Assembly (NCBI GenBank): GCA_025352865.1
Contig: JANXSB010000072.1
Span: 1-10,657 of the forward strand
Length of the DNA stretch: 10,657 nt
DNA from: Chthoniobacter sp.
GTDB lineage: Bacteria > Verrucomicrobiota > Verrucomicrobiia > Chthoniobacterales > Chthoniobacteraceae
Direction: 5' to 3'
The notes under the pieces were generated by a model. That model was not told the DNA's origin. It searched no databases and saw nothing but the letters and a program-made list of their open reading frames with translations. The position numbers were made by a program, and so were the translations under genes. Positions 1-6,272 of the stretch are shown here, piece by piece. The first letter of the stretch is position 1, and each line of letters starts with the position of its first letter.

Positions 1-509
1 GTGAGCGAGGTTTTCGCCAGACCGAAATCGATCACCTTCGCCACGATCTCGTCGTCCTCGCGCACGAGCATGAGGTTCGCGGGCTTGATGTCGCGATGCA
101 CCAGCCCCTGCGCCGCCGCCGCGTTCAGCGCACGCGCGACCTGCGCGGTGATCGTCAGCGCCATCAGCGGCGCGAGCGGTCCCTGCCGCTTGATGAGCGC
201 CTCCACGGTTTCGCCGTCGATGTATTCCATCGCGTAAAACCACGTGTCGCCCTCGGTGCCGAGATGAAAAACCGACGCCACATTCCGGTGCCGCAGCTTC
301 GCCGCCGAGCGCGCCTCGCGCACGAACCGCTGCCGCGCCACCTCGCTGTTCAGATACGTCGCGTTGATGACTTTGAGCGCGACCGTGATGCGCAGGCTCG
401 TGTCAAACGCCTTGTACGTGATGCCCATCGCCCCGCGCCCGAGTTCGTAGAGCGAACCGTCGTCACGGGTCTGAACTTCGTAGTGGTCGAAAATGGCGGC
501 CTCGGGCAT
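1..509 (-). CDS. Hanks-type serine/threonine protein kinase, N-terminal part (runs off window)
   Basis: This gene encodes the first 169 residues of a eukaryotic-like Ser/Thr kinase, which transfers phosphate from ATP to Ser/Thr on partner proteins. Visible motifs are the glycine-rich loop GRGAMG (residues 24-29), the ATP-binding lysine in VALK (K46), the catalytic loop HRDIKPAN (H138-R139-D140) and the Mg-binding DFG (161-163). All active-site elements up to DFG are intact, so the enzyme is predicted to be active. The activation loop, C-lobe and any C-terminal sensor or membrane part lie outside the window. The start at 509 gives a short leader (MPEAAIFDHYEV) before the kinase fold; upstream there is only a weak GAAAG-type ribosome site. 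The gene is divergent from the FHA-cyclase gene with 98 bases between starts, so it is a natural candidate for the kinase that marks or feeds that FHA protein. That link is inferred from position and domain logic only. Confidence 0.93.
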   Translation of the reverse strand, partial: MPEAAIFDHYEVQTRDDGSLYELGRGAMGITYKAFDTSLRITVALKVINATYLNSEVARQRFVREARSAAKLRHRNVASVFHLGTEGDTWFYAMEYIDGETVEALIKRQGPLAPLMALTITAQVARALNAAAAQGLVHRDIKPANLMLVREDDEIVAKVIDFGLAKTSL

Positions 510-552
510 GAATGTTTCTTTCAGACGCAATGTGCGTGCGAGAGCGTGAAAA

Positions 553-587
553 GTTGCAGTTTTTTGCAGCCTTGCGCAATCTGCAAC
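553..587. promoter_or_regulatory. Inverted repeat in the divergent kinase/cyclase intergenic region
   Basis: GTTGCAG at 553-559 is matched by its reverse complement CTGCAAC at 581-587. A further TTGCAG lies at 564-569 and a perfect palindrome TTGCGCAA at 572-579. The cluster sits in the 98-base gap between two divergent genes, where an operator controlling both would be expected. No regulator is identified, and no promoter with proper spacing could be placed on either strand, so this is a structural observation only. Confidence 0.25.
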
Positions 588-607
588 CCGCATAGTGCCC
601 GAACCCA

Positions 608-1516
608 ATGGGAGCGAAACTCAAGATCCAACCCGCCACCGCCGACTCTTTCGAGGTCGGCATCGGCAACACCGCGTCCATCGGCCGCACGCGGGAAAAC
701 ACCGTCTGCCTCAGCTTCAGCCCGCTCGTCTCGCGTCAGCACGCTCTCATCCGCTGCCACAATGGCTGGCAGTACCAGCTCATCGACCTCGGCAGCCGCA
801 ACGGCACCTACGTGAACGACGAGCGCGTGGTCATGCCGGTCACGCTCAAAGACAGCGACAAAATCCGCATCGCCGACAACCAGATGGTTTTCGTGGAGCA
901 CGACGACGAGCCCGGCAGCGACACCAACGCGATGACCATGGTCGGCAGCGTGGATCATTCCGTGGTCGAGGCGCGGCCCGTGGCGCTGCTCGTCTGCGAC
1001 ATCCGCGGCTTCAGCACGATGTCGGAAAAAGTCTCCGGCGAAGACATGGCGCAGGCGCTCGGCGCGTGGTTCCGCGAGACGGGCAACATGGTCGCGCAAA
1101 CCGCCGGGACGATCGATAAATTCATCGGCGACGCGATGCTCGCGTACTGGGGTGCGGTGGGCCGCGGCACCTCGGATTGCGGCACCGCCTTTGCCTCCGC
1201 GAAACGCATGCTCGCGCTCGCGGACTCCCGCACCTGGCCAAACGGCGAGCCTTTCAAAATCGCCATCGCGCTCCACTACGGCCGCGTGACGTGCAGCAAT
1301 GTCGGCGTCTCCGCTGCGCGCGATGCGACGATCATCGGCGACGCCGTGAACACCGTCTTCCGCCTCGAGGCGATCTCCAAGGAACTCGGCCAGCGCGTGC
1401 TCATGTCCGGCGATTTCGCGGAGGAGATGCCCGACATGAAAAAGTTCGCGGATCTCGGCGAGCGCACGCTCAAAGGCAAGGCGCAGACGGTGCGCGCCTA
1501 CGGGCTGGTGGAGTAA
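608..1516 (+). CDS. FHA domain-adenylate cyclase fusion (class III)
   Basis: This 302-residue protein predicts a cytosolic cyclase controlled by phosphoprotein binding. Residues about 5-97 form an FHA domain, a phosphothreonine reader, with the conserved IGR (25-27), SRQH (42-45) and LGSRNGTYVN (61-70). Residues about 124-300 form a class III nucleotide cyclase domain. The metal-binding aspartates are D131 (in VCDIRGFS) and D175 (in KFIGDAML). K171 sits where adenylate cyclases have the adenine-recognising lysine, T241 (in DATIIGD) is the likely second specificity residue, and N248 and R252 match the transition-state Asn/Arg pair. The full set favours cAMP over cGMP as product. There is no transmembrane segment or signal peptide. 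The ATG at 608 puts the FHA fold right at the N terminus; no Shine-Dalgarno sequence precedes it. The neighbouring divergent kinase is a plausible upstream partner, but this is inference. Confidence 0.93.
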   Translation: MGAKLKIQPATADSFEVGIGNTASIGRTRENTVCLSFSPLVSRQHALIRCHNGWQYQLIDLGSRNGTYVNDERVVMPVTLKDSDKIRIADNQMVFVEHDDEPGSDTNAMTMVGSVDHSVVEARPVALLVCDIRGFSTMSEKVSGEDMAQALGAWFRETGNMVAQTAGTIDKFIGDAMLAYWGAVGRGTSDCGTAFASAKRMLALADSRTWPNGEPFKIAIALHYGRVTCSNVGVSAARDATIIGDAVNTVFRLEAISKELGQRVLMSGDFAEEMPDMKKFADLGERTLKGKAQTVRAYGLVE

Positions 1517-1535
1517 GCCGGAGGCGATTCCGCGG

Positions 1536-1985
1536 TCAGCCGCCGAGCGGCACTTCGTGGTATTCCAGCGCCCATTCGCGCATGAAACGCACGCGCTCGG
1601 GGCGGATGCGGTAGATGATGAGCGCGGGGTTTTCCGGCGAACCGAGATAGCGCCGCAGGAGCGCGTTGCTTTCCCAGATTTCGCGGAGCAGCGCAGCGTC
1701 GGTGAGGACTTCGGCGACGCCCGTGATGCGCACCTGGTCGTGGTGCTCGTCGAGGTAGCACAGCTCCACCTTTGGGTTCGCGGCGATCTCGCGCGTCTTG
1801 CCGTAGCTGCGGAGATTCGCGACGTAGATCGTGAAGCCATCCACGCGCACCGGCGACACCGGACGCAGGCGCGGCTGGTCGCCATCGACCGTGGCGAGCT
1901 GCGGAAATTTCGCGCGCGCGATCACCGCGCGGGCGAGCGCGGGGAGTTCTTCGGGTGTGATGGGCTGAGGGTTCGATACGGACAT
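1536..1985 (-). CDS. Pyridoxamine 5'-phosphate oxidase-like FMN-binding split-barrel protein
   Basis: The 149-residue product fits the PNPOx-like superfamily, close to the group often annotated as general stress protein 26 or putative flavin/F420-dependent reductases. The N-terminal stretch FPQLATVDGDQPRLRPV (about 27-43) is the usual first strands, where the chain contacts the flavin phosphate. It is followed by VDGFTIYVANLRSYGKTREI and NPKVELCYLDEHHDQVRITG, which match the strand-helix pattern of the split barrel. The protein is small, cytosolic, and has no signal peptide. The exact substrate and cofactor (FMN, F420 or haem) cannot be told from sequence, and true PdxH activity is unlikely given the short length. 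The gene converges on the cyclase gene, leaving only 19 bases between stops and no clear terminator. No strong ribosome site precedes the ATG at 1985. Confidence 0.85.
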   Translation of the reverse strand: MSVSNPQPITPEELPALARAVIARAKFPQLATVDGDQPRLRPVSPVRVDGFTIYVANLRSYGKTREIAANPKVELCYLDEHHDQVRITGVAEVLTDAALLREIWESNALLRRYLGSPENPALIIYRIRPERVRFMREWALEYHEVPLGG

Positions 1986-2005
1986 ATCACGGAAAAAATG
2001 AGCGC

Positions 2006-2117
2006 GGTAGGGACGGCACTCCGTTGCCGTCCGGGCGAGCGCAGCGAGGTGGCGGGCGACCGTCTCCGCGCACGCACGTCATCACGTTCGCGGACGGCTC
2101 GGAGAGCCGTCCCTACC
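2006..2117. repeat. REP/BIME-like or MITE-like paired inverted repeat
   Basis: Two related hairpin units face each other. Unit 1 (2006-2032) starts GGTAGGGACGGC and folds on an 8-bp stem GGACGGCA/TGCCGTCC (2011-2018 with 2025-2032). Unit 2 (2092-2117) folds on a perfect 9-bp stem GGACGGCTC/GAGCCGTCC (2092-2100 with 2104-2112, 3-base loop) and ends CCCTACC. Read on the other strand, unit 2 begins GGTAGGGACGGC and nearly repeats unit 1, so the whole 112 bases form a large imperfect inverted repeat around a 59-base centre. The end touches the TAG stop of ftsH. The layout is typical of RAYT-mobilised REP doublets. On the ftsH transcript the first hairpin could also act in 3'-end formation or stability. 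No transposase is present nearby. Confidence 0.7.
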
Positions 2118-4162
2118 TACGCCGGAGCGCCGGTCAGGCCGGGGAAATCAGGTGCGATGGTCGTGCCTTCCTCGCGCTTGAGCGGCGGCGGCTCCGATGG
2201 GCGCTGCGGTTTGGTCGGCGGCACCGGCGGGGTGAGCATGTGGCCGTGCTCCATGATTTCGAGGATCTGTTTGCGATCCAGCGTCTCGTATTCGAGCAGG
2301 GCTTTGGCGATGGCTTCGAGTTTCGGGCGATTGTCGGTGAGGAGTTGGACGGCGCGGCGGTAGGCGTCGTCGCAGAGCTTGCGGACTTCGGCGTCGATCT
2401 CCTGCGCCGTCGCTTCGCTGTACTCGCGGCCCTGGCCGAGATTGCTGCCGAGGAAAACGTAGTCCTCGTTCTTGCCGTACTCGACCATGCCCATCTTCTC
2501 GCTCATACCCCATTCGCAGACCATTTTCCGGGCGATGGCCGTCGCCTGGCCGATGTCGCCGCGCGCGCCGTTCGTCACGTCGCCAAATTGCAATTCCTCC
2601 GCGACGCGCCCGCCCATGATGACCACGAGCCGGTCCACCAGTTCGAGCCGGCGGTGGGTGTGCTTGTCCTCGGTCGGCAGATACATCGTCGAGCCGAGCG
2701 ACGGCCCGCGCGGGATGATCGTGACCTTGTGCAGCGGGTCCATGTTTTTCACCAGCTCGCAGAGCAGCGCGTGGCTGGCTTCGTGGTAGGCGGTGTTCTC
2801 CTTTTCCTTGTCGCTCATCGCCATGCTGCGGCGCTCGCGGCCCCAGCGGACCTTGTCGCGGGCTTCTTCAAATTCATCATTCGTGATCGCCTTCAAGCCG
2901 CGCCGCGCCGCGATGAGCGCCGCCTCGTTGATCACATTCGCCAGTTCCGCGCCGGAGAAGCCGGGCGTGCCGCGGGCGACGATGGAGAGGTCCACGTTTT
3001 CCGCGAGCTTCACCTTTTTCGCATGCACGCGGAGGATTTCCTCGCGGCCTTTCACGTCGGGCAACGAGACCGTGACCTGCCGGTCAAAACGGCCCGGACG
3101 CAGCAGCGCGGGGTCGAGCACGTCGGGGCGGTTCGTCGCGGCGATGATGATGACGCCTTCCTGCGTGTCGAAGCCGTCCATCTCCACGAGCAGCGCATTG
3201 AGCGTCTGCTCGCGTTCGTCGTGACCGCCGCCCATGCCGTGCCCGCGATGCCGCCCGACCGCGTCGATCTCGTCGATGAAAATAAGGCACGGCGCGGATT
3301 TTTTCCCCTGCTCAAACATGTCGCGCACCCGGCTCGCGCCGACGCCGACGAACATTTCCACAAAGTCCGAACCGCTGATCGAAAAGAACGGCACATCCGC
3401 TTCGCCGGCAATCGCGCGGGCGAGCAGCGTCTTGCCCGTGCCCGGCGAACCGACCATGAGCACGCCCTTCGGAATGCGCCCACCGAGCTTCTGGAATTTT
3501 TTCGGGTCGCTCAAAAACTCGACGATTTCCTGCACCTCCTCCTTCGCCTCCTCCACGCCCGCCACGTCCTTGAAAGTGATCTTGTTTTTGTCCCGCGACA
3601 TCATGCGCGCTTTCGACTTGCCGAAATTCATCGCGCCTTTTCCAGCCATGCGGATTTGCTGGCGGAAGAAGAAATAAAGAATCACCACGAAAAGCAGCAG
3701 CGGCATGAAGATATTCAGCAGCGCCGACGCGAGAATGGTGCTGTCCGTCTTCGGCGTGACCTTGATCTTGTATTTTTCCTCCAGCATCCATTGGAGATGC
3801 GGCTGGTACTGCAGGTTGACCTGGGTCTTGAACTTCTGGGGCGTTGCGCCCTCTTTCTCCCGCATCGAGCCCGCAACGAAATCCGTCGCGCTGCCCGGCT
3901 CCGAGATGAGATCAAGCGAGGCGACGCCCGTCTGGGGGTCTTTGAAGAGGAGATCCGCATCCAAGGTCCGCACAAATTCGGGATACGGCAGATCCTTCAC
4001 GCCGCCCATCATCGGGCCGCCATGGTTGAAAACGTAGGCCCCGCCGAGCATGGCGATGGCGATGGCGAAAAGCACCAGTCCGCGCCAGTTGAAATTGGGG
4101 TCGCCACCCGCGCCATTCGGCGGGCGTGTGGGTTTCGGTGAACGAGGATCGGGCTGGGCCAT
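2117..4162 (-). CDS. ftsH: ATP-dependent zinc metalloprotease FtsH
   Basis: FtsH is the inner-membrane AAA+ protease that unfolds and degrades damaged membrane proteins and short-lived regulators. The 681-residue product has all the hallmarks: TM1 about residues 26-46, a periplasmic domain, TM2 about 143-166, Walker A GSPGTGKT (238-245), pore loop FVG (271-273), Walker B LIFIDEID (293-300), the second region of homology with arginine fingers R355 and R358, the zinc site HEASH (H460, E461, H464) and the third ligand D536 in ARGDIGQA. The proline-rich tail after about residue 640 is variable in the family. The start at 4162 (MAQPDPRS) is chosen because the frame upstream reads as non-conserved Arg/His-rich sequence; a longer form from 4276 is possible but unlikely. 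No good Shine-Dalgarno sequence is visible. The gene is divergent from the bactofilin pair, with 287 bases between starts that hold no other gene. Confidence 0.97.
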   Translation of the reverse strand: MAQPDPRSPKPTRPPNGAGGDPNFNWRGLVLFAIAIAMLGGAYVFNHGGPMMGGVKDLPYPEFVRTLDADLLFKDPQTGVASLDLISEPGSATDFVAGSMREKEGATPQKFKTQVNLQYQPHLQWMLEEKYKIKVTPKTDSTILASALLNIFMPLLLFVVILYFFFRQQIRMAGKGAMNFGKSKARMMSRDKNKITFKDVAGVEEAKEEVQEIVEFLSDPKKFQKLGGRIPKGVLMVGSPGTGKTLLARAIAGEADVPFFSISGSDFVEMFVGVGASRVRDMFEQGKKSAPCLIFIDEIDAVGRHRGHGMGGGHDEREQTLNALLVEMDGFDTQEGVIIIAATNRPDVLDPALLRPGRFDRQVTVSLPDVKGREEILRVHAKKVKLAENVDLSIVARGTPGFSGAELANVINEAALIAARRGLKAITNDEFEEARDKVRWGRERRSMAMSDKEKENTAYHEASHALLCELVKNMDPLHKVTIIPRGPSLGSTMYLPTEDKHTHRRLELVDRLVVIMGGRVAEELQFGDVTNGARGDIGQATAIARKMVCEWGMSEKMGMVEYGKNEDYVFLGSNLGQGREYSEATAQEIDAEVRKLCDDAYRRAVQLLTDNRPKLEAIAKALLEYETLDRKQILEIMEHGHMLTPPVPPTKPQRPSEPPPLKREEGTTIAPDFPGLTGAPA

Positions 4163-4313
4163 AGGTGTCAGGTGGAAAGAGCCGAGCAGACTAAAGTATC
4201 GCCTCCGCGCGCGCAACGGATGCTTTCCGCCAGTTTGAGCTGCATCCGCCGCCCGCAAATGCCCCATGCAAGCCACTCCGACGCCTTTTTTTCATTCCGC
4301 GTCGCGCTGGACG

Positions 4314-4342
4314 TTGACACGTTTTTTCCTCCGCACCATAGT
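4314..4342 (+). promoter_or_regulatory. Sigma-70-like promoter for the bactofilin unit
   Basis: A perfect -35 box TTGACA (4314-4319) is followed after exactly 17 bases by CATAGT (4337-4342), a 4-of-6 match to the -10 consensus. Transcription would start near 4349, about 100 bases before the bactofilin ATG at 4450. It lies in the ftsH-bactofilin divergent region and points toward bactofilin. No equally good promoter was found for ftsH on the other strand. Confidence 0.55.
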
Positions 4343-4449
4343 CGCCGCCACATCGTCTCCGCGGGCCGTTTTCGACTGACGAAAAATGCTCCGCGGTCAT
4401 CCACAACGCGGGCGACCGCACCATCCAGCAACCCACCAAAATCACTTCC

Positions 4450-4830
4450 ATGGCAGACCTCTCCACCGGCAAAAACCTCCTCTCCGCCGACGTCGAAATC
4501 AAAGGCTCGATCAAATTTCAGAACGAACTCACCATCGACGGCAAGGTCGAGGGCGAGATCACGTCCACCGGCACGCTGACCGTCGGTGAGAACGCGGAAA
4601 TCCGCGGCGAGATCAAGACCAAGTCCGCTACCGTGCTCGGCAAGGTGCATGGCAACATCACCGTCGAGGAGCGCTGCGAACTCAAGGCCCGCGCGGTGCT
4701 GCACGGCGACCTCAAGGCGGCTCGGCTCGTCATCGAGGAAGGCGCGACCTTTGTGGGCAAGTCGGAAGTGACGCCGAAGGGTGCCACCCGTCCTCAGGAA
4801 GCCCCGCGCGCGGCCGCTCCCGCCCGCTAA
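4450..4830 (+). CDS. Bactofilin (polymer-forming cytoskeletal protein)
   Basis: The 126-residue product is a typical short bactofilin (DUF583). These proteins fold as a right-handed beta helix and polymerise without nucleotide into filaments at the inner membrane, where they organise cell-shape or envelope enzymes. After a short N-terminal tail, residues about 12-108 show the repeating short strands and turns of the beta helix: IKGSIKFQNELTIDGKVEGEI, then TSTGTLTVGENAEIRGEI, then ATVLGKVHGNITVEERCEL, with a glycine or asparagine at each turn. The C-terminal tail is Pro/Ala/Arg-rich and likely disordered, as is usual. No transmembrane helix is present. It is the first gene of a two-gene unit: the next starts 11 bases after its stop and is a related protein. 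No Shine-Dalgarno sequence precedes the ATG. Confidence 0.93.
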   Translation: MADLSTGKNLLSADVEIKGSIKFQNELTIDGKVEGEITSTGTLTVGENAEIRGEIKTKSATVLGKVHGNITVEERCELKARAVLHGDLKAARLVIEEGATFVGKSEVTPKGATRPQEAPRAAAPAR

Positions 4831-4841
4831 GCGCGGTCGTC

Positions 4842-5645
4842 GTGGCCAATACTCCGAAGCCGTCTGACAAAGTCAGCGCTGACTGCCCGCACTGCGGGTT
4901 CAGCCAGCTCGAGTCGGCTTTTGCCAAATCGACTTTCTGCCGCAAGTGCGGGCAGCATTACTCGATCGAGAAACTGCTGGCCAAGGAGGTCGCGAGCCTC
5001 AAGGGGCCGTCCATTTTCGACAAGCTGTCGAAGATGGTCGCGGGGGAAAAGGTGCGCGACATCTGCTGCTTTTCGTGCGGCCACCAGCAGCAGGTCAGCA
5101 GCGCGGCGCAGTCGAGCCTGTGCCCGCAATGCAGCTCGTACGTGGATCTGCGCGATTTCAAAATCGCGGGGCCGTTTGGGCGCAGCATCCAGACGCAGGG
5201 CGAGATCGTCATCACCGCGAAGGGCGATGTGACGAGCGCGAAGCTCGCGTGCGGCTCCGCGCAGATCGAAGGCAAGGTGCGCGGCCAGTTCCTCTGCACC
5301 GGCGAGGCGCGCGTGAAACTGCAGGGCAAATTCGTCGCCGACCTCGATGTGCATCGTCTCGTGGTTGAGAAAAAGGCCGACGTTGAATTCGCCCGAGTCG
5401 TGAAGGCGCGCGGCGTCGAAATCCACGGGAAGGTTTCGGCGAACATCAACTGCGACGGCTGCGTGAAGGTCGCCTCCGGCGGCGTGCTCGAAGGTGTGAT
5501 TCACGCGCGGTCGATCAACGTCGAGAAAGGCGGATTTTTTTCCGGCGAACTCATCATCGGGCAGGAGGAGGTGACGCAGGGCGACCTGCTCGGCGAAGCC
5601 ACGGGTTTTGCCGGCGGCGAAGGGCCGGAGTTGCGCCCGGCGTAG
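4842..5645 (+). CDS. Double zinc-ribbon protein with bactofilin-like beta domain
   Basis: This 267-residue protein combines two parts. The N-terminal about 105 residues contain two CxxC...CxxC sets, C15/C18 with C33/C36 and C76/C79 with C94/C97 (C75 adjoins), each 15 residues apart, as in paired zinc ribbons or rubredoxin-like knuckles. A Lys-rich linker lies between them. From about residue 115 to 250 the chain repeats bactofilin-type strands: TQGEIVITAKGDVTSAKL, QIEGKVRGQFLCTGEARVKL, GVEIHGKVSANINCDGCVKV, GVLEGVIHARSINVEKGG. The role is unknown; it most likely joins or caps bactofilin filaments and binds metal, or a nucleic acid or protein partner, through the ribbons. The GTG at 4842 is taken as start because it sits 11 bases after the bactofilin stop and just ahead of the first ribbon. 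No Shine-Dalgarno sequence is seen. It is almost certainly co-transcribed with the upstream bactofilin. Confidence 0.88.
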   Translation: MANTPKPSDKVSADCPHCGFSQLESAFAKSTFCRKCGQHYSIEKLLAKEVASLKGPSIFDKLSKMVAGEKVRDICCFSCGHQQQVSSAAQSSLCPQCSSYVDLRDFKIAGPFGRSIQTQGEIVITAKGDVTSAKLACGSAQIEGKVRGQFLCTGEARVKLQGKFVADLDVHRLVVEKKADVEFARVVKARGVEIHGKVSANINCDGCVKVASGGVLEGVIHARSINVEKGGFFSGELIIGQEEVTQGDLLGEATGFAGGEGPELRPA

Positions 5646-5668
5646 CCGGAGGCTCTCCGCTAAAAAGC

Positions 5669-5700
5669 AAAAACGCGGCCCCTTGCGGAGCCACGTTTTT
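5669..5700. terminator. Bidirectional terminator between the bactofilin unit and rplL
   Basis: AAAAACG (5669-5675) pairs with CGTTTTT (5694-5700). Inside it, after a C/A mismatch, GGC pairs with GCC, and after a second mismatch CC pairs with GG over a TTGC loop. The A-run on one side and T-run on the other give a U-tract for transcripts from both directions. It sits between two convergent genes, as expected. Confidence 0.75.
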
Positions 5701-5734
5701 GTGGACCAAACTCGGACGAGTTCGGCGGATGAGA

Positions 5735-6115
5735 TTACTTGATCTCGACCTTGGCGCCGGCCGCTTCGATCTTCTTCTTGATCTCTTCGGCTTCTTCCTT
5801 GGTGACGCCTTCCTTGAGCGCCTTCGGAGCGCTCTCGACGAGCGCCTTGGCTTCGGCGAGGCCGAGGCCCGCGACGCACGCGCGCACTTCCTTGATGACG
5901 GCGATCTTGTTCGGGCCGGCTTCCTTGAGGACGACGTCAAACGCCGTCTTCTCTTCGACCGGAGCGGCGGCTGCTGCGCCACCGCCGGCGGCGGCGACTG
6001 CGACCGGAGCCGCGGCGCTCACGCCCCACTTGGTTTCGAGCTGCTTCACGAGGTCCGCGACTTCGAGGACGGTGAGGCCGCTGAGTTGTTCCACTAATGT
6101 GCTGGTATCTGCCAT
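5735..6115 (-). CDS. rplL: 50S ribosomal protein L7/L12
   Basis: L7/L12 forms the mobile stalk of the large subunit, bound through L10, and recruits translation GTPases such as EF-Tu and EF-G. The 126-residue length is normal. Residues 1-32 are the dimerisation helices (LVEQLSGLTVLEVADLVKQLE), about 33-54 the Ala/Gly-rich hinge, and 55-126 the C-terminal domain with FDVVLKEAGPNKIAVIKEVR and GLGLAEAKALVE. Compared with the E. coli protein, one extra residue lies between VR and GLGL (ACVA), including an unusual cysteine at 80. The start at 6115 (MADTSTLVEQ) is chosen over a frame-extended ATG at 6145 because the family begins there. It follows rplJ by 157 bases and is the last gene of the run: no rpoB follows, and the terminator 35 bases after the stop faces the bactofilin unit. 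Confidence 0.96.
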   Translation of the reverse strand: MADTSTLVEQLSGLTVLEVADLVKQLETKWGVSAAAPVAVAAAGGGAAAAAPVEEKTAFDVVLKEAGPNKIAVIKEVRACVAGLGLAEAKALVESAPKALKEGVTKEEAEEIKKKIEAAGAKVEIK

Positions 6116-6144
6116 ATGCTTTCGACTGCGCGGTATCGTCGCCA

Positions 6145-6182
6145 CCCGAAGCTTCGGGCGATTTCAGACCGGCAGCCGCCGG
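6145..6182 (-). promoter_or_regulatory. Structured leader just upstream of rplL
   Basis: A perfect 14-bp palindrome CCCGAAGCTTCGGG (6145-6158) lies 29 bases upstream of the rplL start, next to a second small stem CCGGC/GCCGG (6169-6173 with 6178-6182). In RNA these would form two hairpins ahead of rplL, in addition to the terminator-like hairpin at 6216-6241. They may control rplL translation or mRNA processing, adjusting L7/L12 relative to L10 (the ribosome holds several L7/L12 per L10). This is inference from structure and place. Confidence 0.35.
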
Positions 6183-6210
6183 CCCGACGAGGAACCATTT
6201 GTTGGTTGTT

Positions 6211-6262
6211 AAAATCGCGGGCCCCAATTGCGGAGCCCGCGCCTTCCCCGGTTGGCACCGGG
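6211..6262 (-). terminator. Tandem hairpins after rplJ, candidate attenuator
   Basis: On the coding strand a small stem (CCCGG/CCGGG, 6247-6251 with 6258-6262) is followed by a stronger one, CGCGGGC/GCCCGCG (6216-6222 with 6235-6241), extended by two more pairs past a mismatch. Right after it comes ATTTTAA, giving a short U-tract. This is 10-60 bases past the rplJ stop and could reduce transcription into rplL or stabilise the rplJ end. The T-run is short, so full termination is not expected. Confidence 0.45.
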
Positions 6263-6272
6263 AAAATCTTGT

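Noticed and set aside
564..596. Possible promoter TTGCAG ... CATAGT ahead of the FHA-cyclase
   Set aside because: The spacing is 21 bases, too long, and the alternative TTGCGC gives 13 bases, too short.
521..1885. A 454-codon open frame on the minus strand opposite the FHA-cyclase
   Set aside because: It runs across two real genes in other frames (the cyclase and the PNPOx-like gene), has a non-protein-like composition, and the start lacks any support.
2024..4141. A 705-codon open frame on the plus strand opposite ftsH
   Set aside because: It is Arg/Ala/His-rich, has no recognisable domain, and mirrors a clearly real ftsH. Long antisense frames are common in high-GC DNA.
4195..4200. GATACT as a -10 box for ftsH on the minus strand
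   Set aside because: No acceptable -35 box lies 16-18 bases upstream; the region there is only GC repeats.
4827..5879. A 350-codon minus-strand open frame opposite the zinc-ribbon bactofilin and rplL
   Set aside because: It overlaps rplL in another frame, spans the terminator, and has shadow-like Arg/Ala composition.
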